Source of the DNA: an uncultured Lewinella sp.
Lineage (GTDB): Bacteria > Bacteroidota > Bacteroidia > Chitinophagales > Saprospiraceae
Length of the DNA: 41,593 nucleotides
NCBI GenBank assembly: GCA_913057785.1
Contig: CAJXPD010000064.1
Span: 1-41,593, forward strand
Reading direction: 5' to 3'
In this document: piece by piece, positions 9,412 to 18,364 of the stretch
Layout of the letters: every line of letters starts with the position of its first letter
Position numbering within the stretch: position 1 is the stretch's first letter
The notes under the pieces: generated by a model
Database searches by the model: none
Told to the model about the DNA's origin: nothing
Seen by the model: the letters and a program-made list of their open reading frames with translations, nothing else
Program-made: the position numbers and the translations under genes

Positions 9412-11010
9412 CTAGCTCTCTTTAAAAGTTGGTGCTTTCCGGTGCATCGAGGCCTGTTCGTAGGCATATGCCATCTCTATCAACAAAGGTTCCTTCCACG
9501 CTCCACTAAAGAAGGATATGCCAACCGGAAGTCCTTCAATCCATCCCATGGGTACGGTAATATTAGGGTAGCCTGCACGTGCAGCCGGAGATGAACTTCC
9601 ACCTAAGAAAAGGTCACCATTGATCGGATCTATTTTCCAAGCAGCTGATCCAGTGGGTGCGATAATCGCATCCAACTTATGAGTAGCCAGCGCCTCATCT
9701 AGACCTTTTTCTCTGGTGTTTTTCAGCATTTTATCCAAAAGCTCCTTGTACTCTGGAGAATCCAATCCGGCTTTTTCTTGTGCTAATTCCAGAAGCCCTT
9801 GATCAAATAGAGATTCGATCGAATCTTGCTTATTAAAGGCAATTAGTTCTTCCAAATTCTTGACTGGAGCATCTGCTCCTAATGAAGCAAAATACTTATT
9901 TAAGCCATCCTTGAATTCGTACAACATGATCTGAAAAGAGTCTCGCCCCCCATCTCCGGAGCCGATGCGATCAATGCGTATAACCTCTGCACCTTGTGCC
10001 TCCATTAAGGAAACTGCTTTTTCAATTAATGCATCTACTTGGTGGTGGAACCCTAATGCCCGTGTATATAGACCAATTTTCTTTCCTTTGAGTCCGTCCT
10101 TTTTTAAGAAAGGGGTATAGTCAGTAAGCGCATTTCCTTCACTAGCTGTTGTCTTTCCATCTCTCTGATCAATACCGGTCAAAGCTCCCAAGCATATAAC
10201 AGCATCTTTAACAGTTCTAGCCATGGGGCCTGCGGTATCCTGGGTCTCAGAAATTGGGATAATACCAGCTCTACTTACCAGGCCTACAGTGGGTTTGATG
10301 CCGACCACTCCATTGGCATGCGAAGGGCATACGATGGATCCATTCGTCTCTGTACCAATAGCAAGCATGCAGAAATTGGCCGATACGGCAGCTCCCGAAC
10401 CTGCACTAGATCCACATGGATTTCTATCCGTCACGTATGGGTTTTTGGTTTGCCCTCCCCTACCGCTCCATCCGCTGGAGGAAACGTTGGAACGGAAATT
10501 TGCCCATTCACTTAGATTGGCTTTGCCCAAGATCACTGCACCGGCTTCCCTCAGTTTAGCCGCTACCCAGCTGTCCTGTAAGGGGCGTGAACCTAATAAA
10601 GCGCGGGAGCCCGCAGTTGTGAGCATTTTATCGTGGGTATCGATATTGTCCTTTAGTACCACTGGGATGCCGTGTAGCGGACCTCTGGAATTCCCCACCT
10701 TTAATTCCTCATCTAATTGCTTAGCAATGTCCACGGCATCAGGGTTGATTTCAATAATCGAATTGACCTTAGGCCCATCTTGATCCAATTGTTCAATACG
10801 GGCAAGGTAGGCTTTTACCACACTTTCAATGCTGAAGTCCTTTCCTGCAAAACCGGCTTGCATCTGATCGATGGTCATTTCTTCGAAGGAGAAGGCTGAA
10901 TCTACCGGAGTGCTTGGTGATGAGGTAGGAGTGTTGCAAGCATAGAGCCCCCAAAGCTGGGCACCAATCAAGGTGGTAGCGCTGTGTTGAATAAAGTTTC
11001 TTCTTTTCAT
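9412..11010 (-). CDS. Exported amidase (amidase-signature family)
   Basis: The 532-residue protein has the amidase-signature fold of GatA and peptide amidase. The Ser-cisSer-Lys triad is complete: Lys120 in VVLKDNIDT, Ser202 in CGSSAGSGAAV and Ser225 in TETNGSIVCPS. The N-terminus MKRRNFIQHS is a twin-arginine-like export signal, and a lipobox-like LYAC at Cys25 suggests a lipoprotein. It therefore acts on amides outside the cytoplasm rather than on Gln-tRNA, and GatA can be excluded. Peptide amidase is the closest functional model I know, but the substrate is inferred. A divergent or shared operon partner is not obvious: the DsrE-like gene lies upstream on the same strand, 48 bp away, and could be co-transcribed. 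Confidence 0.92.
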   Translation of the reverse strand: MKRRNFIQHSATTLIGAQLWGLYACNTPTSSPSTPVDSAFSFEEMTIDQMQAGFAGKDFSIESVVKAYLARIEQLDQDGPKVNSIIEINPDAVDIAKQLDEELKVGNSRGPLHGIPVVLKDNIDTHDKMLTTAGSRALLGSRPLQDSWVAAKLREAGAVILGKANLSEWANFRSNVSSSGWSGRGGQTKNPYVTDRNPCGSSAGSGAAVSANFCMLAIGTETNGSIVCPSHANGVVGIKPTVGLVSRAGIIPISETQDTAGPMARTVKDAVICLGALTGIDQRDGKTTASEGNALTDYTPFLKKDGLKGKKIGLYTRALGFHHQVDALIEKAVSLMEAQGAEVIRIDRIGSGDGGRDSFQIMLYEFKDGLNKYFASLGADAPVKNLEELIAFNKQDSIESLFDQGLLELAQEKAGLDSPEYKELLDKMLKNTREKGLDEALATHKLDAIIAPTGSAAWKIDPINGDLFLGGSSSPAARAGYPNITVPMGWIEGLPVGISFFSGAWKEPLLIEMAYAYEQASMHRKAPTFKES

Positions 11011-11058
11011 ACTAATTGGGTATTGGTGTGAGTGTGCTTAAAGCGGGTTCTTAGTGTA

Positions 11059-11601
11059 TTAAAAGGCAATCAATTGATAGCCCTCATTTTGCTTGGTGAT
11101 TAGCACAGTCATGGCTGATAGAGCTACCTGGACTGGTACGGCTAGCTCTGTCCGATCAATCTTTCTAGAATGGATAGATTGACCACAAATATATATCTCT
11201 GCCCCAGCTTGCTTTAGTGCTTCTAACAGGCGCAGATTAGGATTGTTCATACCATATCGTTCCTGGTATGCCGCATTACTTAGGGCGTCCTTACTGGCGA
11301 TATTGTGAATGGCGCAAGCCACCTTCAGGTTTTCAGCTGGCACACCGGCTTGGGCATGCATGTTTAGGAAGCGTGCCAAGGTATTAAGCTGAGGATTAAT
11401 TTGCCCGGGTTGGTCTGGGCTTTTGGCTATATCAAATACTACTTTATATGTTTGAGAAACATCTACTTCAAGATCGGGATTTTCCACTTTGTGAACGGCG
11501 CCGAAGGGCGAGATGATAGGACCGGCACTTCGTTGTGCATGTGATGAAAGGCAAAACAACAAACATATAGAAACGCAAACAACATTTATCTTCTTTAGCA
11601 T
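11059..11601 (-). CDS. Exported DsrE/DsrF-like protein
   Basis: I place the start at MLKKINVVCVSICLLFCLSSHAQ because it gives a signal peptide; the frame is open further upstream to 11724 but without domain content. The mature part (about 157 residues) has the DsrE-like alpha/beta fold: YKVVFDIAKSPDQPGQINPQL, then LNTLARFLNMHAQAGVPAENLKVACAIH, and a Cys in EIYICGQSIHSRK at the position where DsrE/DsrF relatives carry a sulphur-binding cysteine. Cytoplasmic DsrE proteins shuttle sulphur; exported Bacteroidota versions have no assigned role. The end VLITKQNEGYQLIAF is typical of the family. It may share a transcript with the amidase 48 bp downstream. Confidence 0.8.
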   Translation of the reverse strand: MLKKINVVCVSICLLFCLSSHAQRSAGPIISPFGAVHKVENPDLEVDVSQTYKVVFDIAKSPDQPGQINPQLNTLARFLNMHAQAGVPAENLKVACAIHNIASKDALSNAAYQERYGMNNPNLRLLEALKQAGAEIYICGQSIHSRKIDRTELAVPVQVALSAMTVLITKQNEGYQLIAF

Positions 11602-11802
11602 GATTACTAGGTAATTTGATTTTCGCAAAAGGAATAGTCCGTCCCATTTGAAGCAGCAAAGTGCACTTTGACTGACTAGGAAGGAAAGGTAAAGCTTAAA
11701 TAGGAAATTTGGACTTGCTCTCAATTTAATTTGCTAAATTTCGGAACCTACACCTGTCAGAAAGAAACCCCTCCTTTTTCAAGCCTGATTAATATAAGTA
11801 CC

Positions 11803-13878
11803 ATGTTGAAAGCTTTATACCCTTTATACATAAAGGTAGGTTGGTCTATCCTAATGCTATGCTTGTTCATACTCCCTTTTCGGGCCAAGGGTCAGAAAGT
11901 AGACAGTTTGGAGGCCTTGCTGACGGAAAGTTTAGTGGATACACAGCGGATGGATGTGCTGATTGATTTAACTGATATCCTCCAATTCCAGAACCCTCAA
12001 AAAGGTATCACTTATGGAGAAGAGGCGGTGCAAATGGCAGAAGAACGTAATGACACCGCTCGGTGAACGGGAGTGTTATCGAGAATAGGAGCTTGTTACG
12101 CCAACTTGGGAGAAATTAATAAGGCGGAAGAACTGTGGCGAGAGACCTTAGCCTTGGAGATCGCGCGCAATGATTCGATGGGAATCGGAAGGCAGCTCAC
12201 TAACATTGGTACGGCCCTGGATACGAAAGGAGACCTCGACTCTGCAATTCTATATCACTCCCGAGCCTTAGACATTTTCCTTCGAAAGGAAAGTGATGTT
12301 TATCAAGCGATAGTGTATAATAATCTAGCAATTGATTATGAGATCAAGGCCGATTACACGCAGGCACTTAAGCTATATTTAGAAGCCTTGGAGCGTTTTG
12401 AGCGAATTGGGCATAAGGCAGGTGTCGGCGCCGTGTTTTCTAATGTGGGCAATGTTTATACTCAGTTACAGGCCTATGAGGAAGCCATAGACTATCTCAA
12501 TCGATCTCAAGAAATCAAGAGGGAGATTCAGGATCTATATGGTATAGGGTTGAATGATCACAACTTGAGTACAGTTTATCTTAGGTTGGGGCAATTGGAT
12601 TCAGCCAATGTTTATGCCTTACAGTCTTTAGAGACACGGAAGCAGATGAAAGACAAAGAAGGAGAAGGTCAGTCTTTGCTCCAGCTAGGTACCATCAAAT
12701 ACCAGTTAGCGGCTTATGATGAGGCCCTTGATTTAGCGGAACAAGCGCATGCTATTGCTATTTCTTTAGACAATCGATTTGAACAGGGTAAAGCGGCGCT
12801 TCAGCTGGGACGAAATTACCTACAGTTAAAGCAAAATAATAAGGCAGAGCAATTCCTTTTGGAAGCAAAAAAACTCACCGCCGATAATAAGGAGAAAGAG
12901 ACACAGCTACAGACTTTTTATGCGCTTTATCAGTTGTATAAAGCCCGCAAGGACCAGCGCGCCTTAGGGTATCACGAACGCTATTTGGCTTTAAATGACA
13001 GCATTCGGAATGATGAGCAAGTGCGAGAGATCACGCGTTTAGAGTTACAGTATGAATTCGACCGGGAAAAGGAATTGCTGAGCTTGGAACGCGAACAAAA
13101 AGAAGCGCTGCTGGAGGAAAAATTGCAGCGCCAAAAACTGGTTCAGAATGCTTCTTTAGGAGGATTAGGCGCCGGGGTATTGATTATTGGTTTATTGTGG
13201 CGAGGTTACCGACAAAAACAGCAAAGCAATCAGCAATTGGCTGCTCAAAAACAAACGATAGAGCGAACCTTGGAAGATCGAGAGACCCTGCTAAAGGAAA
13301 TACATCATAGGGTTAAGAATAATCTGCAAGTTATTTCTTCTCTTTTAAGTCTACAATCTCGTTCTATTGAAGATCCGGTTGCGCTGGGAGCGATTGAGGA
13401 GGGTAAAAACAGGGTGAAAGCGATGGCCTTAATTCATCAAAACCTCTATCAAGATGAAAACCTGATCGGCGTTCACTTACCAGATTATATTGAAAAGCTA
13501 ACCAATAACCTGGTTCATTCCTATCGAGTGGATCAGAAACAGATTCAAATTGTCCAGGAAGTGGAACCTATTTCTATGGATGCAGATACCCTCATTCCCC
13601 TAGCCCTGATCCTAAATGAGCTAATTTCTAATTCCCTAAAATATGCTTTCCAAGAGCGGGATAGTGGTCAAATCGATGTCCACATCGCGCAGATGGAGGA
13701 AGGATTGAAGGTGATCGTAAGCGACAATGGAAAAGGTCTACCGCCTGATTTTCAGCCAGAGAAGTCCAATTCCCTTGGCTTTAAACTCATTCGATCTTTT
13801 GCCAATAAGATGAAGGCCCAGCTGGATGTTTTATCACAAGGCGGCACCCAGGTTTCCCTATTATTGCCATCAGCTTGA
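11803..13878 (+). pseudogene. TPR sensor histidine kinase (HisKA_2 type) interrupted by an in-frame TGA
   Basis: From the ATG at 11803 (MLKALYPLYIKVGWSILMLC, signal peptide) the frame runs 87 codons to a TGA at 12064-12066, then continues in the same frame without another stop to 13878. Without the TGA it would encode 691 residues. Counting the TGA as codon 88, TPR repeats fill about 60-345, a coiled coil lies at about 395-445, a membrane helix at 450-468 (LGGLGAGVLIIGLLW), then a HisKA_2 dimerisation/phosphoacceptor motif EIHHRVKNNLQVISSLL (His501/502) and an HATPase domain (NELISNSLKYAF, DNGKGLP). The downstream part could still be made from GTG 12073 or ATG 12178, but without a signal peptide. 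A response regulator follows 31 bp downstream. It could be a real nonsense mutation, a readthrough site or a sequencing error; the bases shown are unambiguous. Confidence 0.8.
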
Positions 13879-13909
13879 TGAGTGGCAGCGTTACTAAATT
13901 AAAATAGGA

Positions 13910-14524
13910 ATGGACACCATCCGAATACTCGTAGTGGAAGACGATATTTTTATTTCTCAGGATATTGTAGAAATGTTGGAACAGATGGACTACAGCATCT
14001 CAGGTGTGGCATATGATGGAGATACCGCTTTGACACAGCTTCAAGAAAATACGCCGGATTTCGTATTACTTGACATCAACCTAGGGGCGGGAAAGGATGG
14101 GATAGATATTGCTGAAGTAATAAGAACGCAATATCAGCTACCCTTTATCTTCTTAACTTCTTATGCGAGTAAATCGGTCTTGGATAGAGCCAAGCAAGTC
14201 CGTCCGTCCGGTTATGTCGTCAAGCCATTCGATGAACGGGATCTATACCCAGCCATAGAAATAGCTTTGTATAACCATTCTCAGCGTTGGCAGCCAGATT
14301 CTTGGCATCAAACCCATATTAACCGGGTGTTGAAGACCGATTTTACACAGAAAGAAGTGGAAATTCTCCAGGACATGTTTGAAGGAAAAACGAATCGACA
14401 GCTAAGTGAAAAGCATTTCATTAGTCTGAATACCGTCAAGACCCACGTGCTACGTATCTACGAAAAACTAGATGTACATTCTCGCTCTGAGGCCATGGCT
14501 GCTTTACGCAAACGTTTAAGATAA
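13910..14524 (+). CDS. NarL/LuxR-type response regulator
   Basis: The 204-residue protein has an N-terminal receiver domain (about 4-120) with acidic pocket Glu10-Asp11-Asp12, phosphoacceptor Asp55 (FVLLDINLG), Thr83 and Lys105 (VVKPFD). A C-terminal LuxR-type helix-turn-helix lies at about 140-200 (FTQKEVEILQDMFEGKTNRQ, then ISLNTVKTHVLRIYEKLDVHSR). It should bind DNA as a dimer when phosphorylated. The gene lies 31 bp after the TPR histidine kinase, its expected partner, so the TGA in that kinase may leave this regulator without its normal signal. It is convergent, 6 bp apart, with the Omp85-like gene. Confidence 0.93.
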   Translation: MDTIRILVVEDDIFISQDIVEMLEQMDYSISGVAYDGDTALTQLQENTPDFVLLDINLGAGKDGIDIAEVIRTQYQLPFIFLTSYASKSVLDRAKQVRPSGYVVKPFDERDLYPAIEIALYNHSQRWQPDSWHQTHINRVLKTDFTQKEVEILQDMFEGKTNRQLSEKHFISLNTVKTHVLRIYEKLDVHSRSEAMAALRKRLR

Positions 14525-14530
14525 GCCCTC

Positions 14531-15799
14531 CTAGAAGTATTGTCCAAGCCCGACAACGACTCCTCTCCGGCTTGGCTGTCTCACATCATGGCCATAATCC
14601 AAGCGCAATATGGCATTATAAGCCTTATTGTAGATTAAGCGAATACCTCCACCAACGAAATGCTGGAGGTTCTTACCCTTCCAGAGTTCCTGCAAAGTCC
14701 CACCAGGTTTTCGCCAAGTACCCGCATCCGAGAAGGCTACCAATTGAATACCAAATTGCGAGCTTTCCAGCACGGTTTGACGATATTCCAAATTAAGAAT
14801 TAGGGCTGCTGTTCCACGTTCAATCCGGTTGCCGGACCCTCGAATATTGATATAACTATCGAGTACAAATGGTGCAAAGGGTGAATTGTTGTTGGTGGCG
14901 AGGCCTATCCGAAGCCTAGCTGCTAGATTCCCTCGGAAGGGCAGGCGTTTGAAATAGCGAGTATCATTAAGAAATATGTGGAACCAGGAATTGTCCTGCA
15001 AATTATGGACGGTTTGGAAGCTGGCGTTGTTATCGAAACCATCTAGATAGAATAAGTGGTATCGTAACCGGTTCTCTACGAATACGAGCTTTCCTAACAA
15101 CTTAGGTTGGCGGAGTGATTCGGGGCCAGGGGTGGTTTCTCCCTCGTGCCGCTCGTGTTTATTATAATCTTCTACAAAGGTGGTCAGTCCAAATTCCAGG
15201 GTCCGATTTCTTTTGAGTTGATAAATGGTAGATAACCCAAGACTAAGGTTGTCAAAATTGTAGAAGACGGTAGCATCCGAAAAGAACAGAGGCTCAACAG
15301 AAGCCCATTTGGTAAAGCTAAGTGATCCGCCCCATTTGCTGCGCCGGAAAGATGGAATTTTATAGTAGAGATTGAAGTTATCTCGGCGATCATTGTTTTG
15401 GTAGAAGACGGTGAGCTTTTGGCCTAAGCCTCGCCAGTTATCGTCATTGAATCCGAGTTGGTACCAGAAGTTTCCACGTACGCCACCAAAGTTGATGATG
15501 GGAAAAAAGGTAAGCGCTTCTTTCAGCTGTAGGGTCACATTTAAGCCGGCTCCGGTAGTGTCAATTTGTAACTTACCATCAGCGATAGCAGGAAGATTTT
15601 TGAGTCGCTGAAGGTCATTGGCCAACTGCGTACTATCTGCAAGGCTTCCGATCTGGCTATCGATTAACCGGCCGATAAAAGACCACTTGGTTTTCTTCAA
15701 ACCGTCGATTTGGAGATTGTTTACGGGCAATTGACTCCAAGCCGGTAAACAAAAGCTCAGCCCTACAATTAGGACCAAGGCAGATTTGGAGGTAATCAC
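14531..15799 (-). CDS. Small Omp85-superfamily (BamA/TamA-like) outer-membrane protein
   Basis: The 422-residue product has a signal peptide (MITSKSALVLIVGLSFCLPAWSQ). One POTRA-like domain follows at about 24-95 (VNNLQIDGLKKTKWSFIGRLID, then LPAIADGKLQID). Residues about 100-422 form a beta-barrel (FFPIINFGGVRGNFWYQLGFNDDNWRGLGQ, and near the end RLDYGHDV...VVVGLGQYF). It ends in a C-terminal Phe, the usual recognition residue for barrel insertion. It is far shorter than BamA (about 800 residues, five POTRAs), so it is not the essential assembly factor but one of the short Omp85 relatives common in Bacteroidota. Its function is unknown; export or insertion of a specific substrate is only possible. 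It has no obvious partner gene. Confidence 0.85.
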   Translation of the reverse strand: MITSKSALVLIVGLSFCLPAWSQLPVNNLQIDGLKKTKWSFIGRLIDSQIGSLADSTQLANDLQRLKNLPAIADGKLQIDTTGAGLNVTLQLKEALTFFPIINFGGVRGNFWYQLGFNDDNWRGLGQKLTVFYQNNDRRDNFNLYYKIPSFRRSKWGGSLSFTKWASVEPLFFSDATVFYNFDNLSLGLSTIYQLKRNRTLEFGLTTFVEDYNKHERHEGETTPGPESLRQPKLLGKLVFVENRLRYHLFYLDGFDNNASFQTVHNLQDNSWFHIFLNDTRYFKRLPFRGNLAARLRIGLATNNNSPFAPFVLDSYINIRGSGNRIERGTAALILNLEYRQTVLESSQFGIQLVAFSDAGTWRKPGGTLQELWKGKNLQHFVGGGIRLIYNKAYNAILRLDYGHDVRQPSRRGVVVGLGQYF

Positions 15800-15971
15800 T
15801 GTCGCGTAATGTTGTGGCTCAGCTAATTTTTGCGTCCGTCTATACTTTAAAACTTTTGCTTCCCTCTCAAATGCGGCCTGCCTAGCTAGTCAGTTCGGAC
15901 CACAAAAATTGTCAGAGCGGCGTGTTTTGTAATAGGATTCAGAATATAATAATAACAATAAAAAGAAGGCA

Positions 15972-16033
15972 GGGGCGAAAAGTGGTTTCAGGACTTACAT
16001 CCCGTTTGACGAAACATTAGCGTTTTTCACCCC
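15972..16033 (-). terminator. Possible terminator of the DUF547-barrel gene
   Basis: Read on the minus strand, GGGGTGAAAA (complement of 16024-16033) can pair with TTTTCGCCCC (complement of 15972-15981), one pair being G-U, around a long loop of about 42 nt. TGCC and then TTCTTTTTATTG follow. The flanking bases extend the stem with one mismatch. The long loop makes this less certain than the other terminators in the window. Confidence 0.45.
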
Positions 16034-16063
16034 TTCCCAACTAAATGGTAACTACTTGGTTGT

Positions 16064-17599
16064 TTATCTCGAAATTCTAACACCGATGTTAAAAGTGGCG
16101 GCTTGCCCGTTATTGGCAGCCAAAAATTTGTTGCTGAAATCTGTTACCAAGGCTTCAATCTCAAATTTAGAGGTAACCTGGTACTTAGCACCTAATCCCG
16201 CCTGTACAAAATAATCAAATTCATTTCCCCAGAATGGAGAGTAATTGCCTAAGGCGTAAATCGTGGTTTTGGGGTTAGGGAAATAGCTTAAAATGGCAGT
16301 TGCTGGGGTAGAAAGTCTATTAAGTGCTCCATTTCCTGCATTCCCAATATCTTCCAATAGGACATCGATCTCTGTGAATAGAGACCAATTGTTCCCCAAC
16401 GTGATATCATTGAAAAATTGTGTGTTCCAGCTTGCTCCGTTCCAGTCAATATAAGGCTGAGTAGCATTGCCTTCTAAGTCTTGACCAATTGGAATCCAAA
16501 AAGCACTTTGTACAGAGAAGTTAGGCAGTGCTTGGAAGGGCGCCCAACGAATCTTAGGTCCGAAGTTGGTAAATCCTTGTCGGCGGCTATCCGCAGCCCC
16601 TGAGAATACATTCAAAGGAGAGGTATTACCATCCGTATTGCTCACACGACGATAGCGAAGATCAAAACCAAGGTTGAAACGATTGTTGATCCCGTATAGA
16701 AAACTAACTGAAGTCGTAAAGAAATTGGATCGGGCATTAAAGTCCCCTTCGCTTGAGCTTCTGGTTCTTTGGGTATAGAGGTTGTTGAATATCTTGGTTT
16801 CGGTAGTGCCTTTTGGGATAGCCGCGGATACTACGTATCGGTTACTACTGTTGCCCAACTGAGCGGTTCCATTGACCAAACTTTGAGCATTCAAAGTCCA
16901 GTCATAGGTGTAATAGTTAATCGCAAAATCTTCGGCGATTGGATTGTTTCTGTATTTGTTGATAAAGGCTAAGACATTCTTCTTGTTGCCACCGAAGTCA
17001 GCTGCATACCAAGAAAAGATCTGCGAAAGGCTAGCCTTCTTTTCTTCTCCATCTACTTTGATGAAAATTGGGTCATTGATGGCTTTTTGGGTTTGTTGCT
17101 CCAATTGTTGTTCCAATTGGTCGGCCGTGTAGGCAAAGTTGGTGATCGGAGGGCAACCTTGTGCACCACAAACCAACACAAAGTGGAAACGTGGATCTCC
17201 ATATACTGCCAGCAAATGTTTCTTCTCTAGGGTATTTAGGCTCATTTTCTCTCCGCCAATGAGATGCACTTTTGCATCGAAAAAACCGCCTTTCTCTTGT
17301 ACTGAATTGGTTACACCATTCTTGATCACCTGATCGATTACTAGTAGGTTATAGCTGTTGATCAAAAAAGCTTGTTGCGTCTTAGCGTCTAGGCTTTTCC
17401 AGTTCGTCTTATTGATGGCATTGATTACTGTAGGGAAGTTGCTATCTTCTTCGATGGCTTTGTAGTCGATGGCGCCCGCCTTAACGTGGGTTTTGAAAAG
17501 TTGATCTACTTGCGTGAAAAAAGCTGGATCGATGGCTTGGGCGTTCATATTGATAAGGGACCAAAATACAATGGGTATTATCAGAATTATGTTTTTCAT
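16064..17599 (-). CDS. DUF547 domain fused to an outer-membrane beta-barrel
   Basis: The 511-residue protein starts with a signal peptide (MKNIILIIPIVFWSLINMNAQA). Residues about 25-235 are a DUF547 domain with its hallmark segments: QQAFLINSYNLLVIDQVI (75-92), GDPRFHFVLVCGAQGCPPI (134-152, with His139, Cys144 and Cys149) and INYYTYDWTLN (228-238). Residues about 250-511 are an amphipathic beta-strand region (repeats such as FNLGFDLRYRRVSN, WSLFTEIDVLLED, FDYFVQAGLGAKYQV) ending GVRISR, which reads as a 10- to 12-strand outer-membrane barrel of transporter/porin type. DUF547 proteins have a papain-like fold and no established reaction. The fusion would place DUF547 at the outer membrane. The gene is probably monocistronic. 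Confidence 0.85.
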   Translation of the reverse strand: MKNIILIIPIVFWSLINMNAQAIDPAFFTQVDQLFKTHVKAGAIDYKAIEEDSNFPTVINAINKTNWKSLDAKTQQAFLINSYNLLVIDQVIKNGVTNSVQEKGGFFDAKVHLIGGEKMSLNTLEKKHLLAVYGDPRFHFVLVCGAQGCPPITNFAYTADQLEQQLEQQTQKAINDPIFIKVDGEEKKASLSQIFSWYAADFGGNKKNVLAFINKYRNNPIAEDFAINYYTYDWTLNAQSLVNGTAQLGNSSNRYVVSAAIPKGTTETKIFNNLYTQRTRSSSEGDFNARSNFFTTSVSFLYGINNRFNLGFDLRYRRVSNTDGNTSPLNVFSGAADSRRQGFTNFGPKIRWAPFQALPNFSVQSAFWIPIGQDLEGNATQPYIDWNGASWNTQFFNDITLGNNWSLFTEIDVLLEDIGNAGNGALNRLSTPATAILSYFPNPKTTIYALGNYSPFWGNEFDYFVQAGLGAKYQVTSKFEIEALVTDFSNKFLAANNGQAATFNIGVRISR

Positions 17600-17901
17600 T
17601 GCTTGCTAATTAATTGATGTGGGTAAATTGACAATAAGTTTTTTAAATGCTTAGGTGTGTGTGATTTCACCTTTGTTTAATACCCTACAAAGAAAAGGGG
17701 ATTGAGAGCCTTATGTTTCCCGCTTTTCTAACCAAATTATCACAGAAGTATCCCCACGTCGTCTGGGCGATAGTTTGGACAGGAAAATTAGAGGATGTGT
17801 TAAATTCAAGTACTTGAAAATCTCATGGCGAGGATTGCGTTTGAAAGATAGAAAGAAGTACTCTGGCAAACAATTTCAACCACCTTCCGAAAAGGATTAG
17901 T
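17600..17901. other. Divergent intergenic region (302 bp)
   Basis: This region separates the leftward DUF547-barrel gene from the rightward four-helix membrane protein gene. It holds a perfect 14-bp palindrome (listed separately) and, downstream of that, TGCGTTTG at 17836-17843, a 7/8 match to the TAnnTTTG box that could promote the rightward genes. No open frame or RNA gene was recognised. Confidence 0.4.
17805..17818. promoter_or_regulatory. Perfect 14-bp palindrome TTCAAGTACTTGAA
   Basis: TTCAAGTACTTGAA equals its own reverse complement and lies 84 bp upstream of the membrane-protein gene, 18 bp before the near-consensus box at 17836-17843. Its position suits an operator for a dimeric regulator. 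The half-site differs from the TTGAC half-site of the palindrome at 22217-22232, so binding by the local Crp/Fnr protein is uncertain. Confidence 0.4.
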
Positions 17902-18291
17902 ATGAAAAAAGTACTACCTAGAACCCTTGGCTTTTTGCTTGTTACCCTTATTCCTGTTGTTTATTTGCATGTCGCTAAGCTTCCCCTCTGGGCGGAAGTT
18001 GTCGACGGTATTTTCTCTAGTGTTGTTCTTGCTGTACCCTTTGCAGTTGGTCTGTCGATCGCTAAACCAGTTGGGGATCTTTCAATGAAACAGGAGCTTA
18101 AACTAGGGATGCTGGCTGCCACATTTATGTGGACTATTGTCTGGGTATTTTGGAGCGTGGTTCCCGAAACTTTTAAGGCTTCAGCTGAGACTTGGGCATT
18201 TACAAGTCATCTGACCATTGCTTTTAGCACAGGCTTGTTGACTACTGTTATATGGAAGGGACAGCAAATGGAGATTGGTCAAGAGCTATAA
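17902..18291 (+). CDS. Small four-helix membrane protein, unknown function
   Basis: The 129-residue product has four hydrophobic segments at about 8-25, 33-55, 67-87 and 101-119, separated by short polar loops, with a positively charged start (MKKVLPRTLG). I do not recognise a family; small DUF-type four-helix proteins of this sort are common in Bacteroidota. No catalytic or metal-binding motif is visible. The Crp/Fnr-family gene begins 73 bp downstream on the same strand, so the two may be co-transcribed, possibly with this protein acting in the same response. Confidence 0.75.
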   Translation: MKKVLPRTLGFLLVTLIPVVYLHVAKLPLWAEVVDGIFSSVVLAVPFAVGLSIAKPVGDLSMKQELKLGMLAATFMWTIVWVFWSVVPETFKASAETWAFTSHLTIAFSTGLLTTVIWKGQQMEIGQEL

Positions 18292-18364
18292 CTTTATCAT
18301 GTTTTTGTAAACTTGTGGTCTGCTTACGGGCTAAGGTGTTTTTCATTTGTGAAGGTCGAACCAC

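Noticed and set aside
9412..11010. GatA subunit of the Glu/Asp-tRNA amidotransferase
   Set aside because: The protein has an export signal and no gatB or gatC is nearby.
11602..11724. Longer start of the DsrE-like gene
   Set aside because: The signal peptide at 11601 is a better start, and the 41 extra residues hold no known feature.
12064..12066. TGA recoded as selenocysteine or tryptophan
   Set aside because: No selenocysteine context is seen, the position is not a known catalytic site, and TGA ends other genes here.
12067..13878. Treating the second half of the kinase as an independent intact gene
   Set aside because: It is in the same frame as the upstream 87 codons and lacks its own signal peptide and promoter, so one interrupted gene is the simpler reading.
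14572..14796. Small plus-strand frame inside the Omp85-like gene
   Set aside because: It lies wholly antisense to a convincing barrel gene and has no protein-like features; similar antisense frames in 6393-6845, 10223-10783, 28656-29081 and elsewhere were rejected for the same reason.
14531..15799. Essential BamA
   Set aside because: It has only one POTRA domain and about half the usual length.
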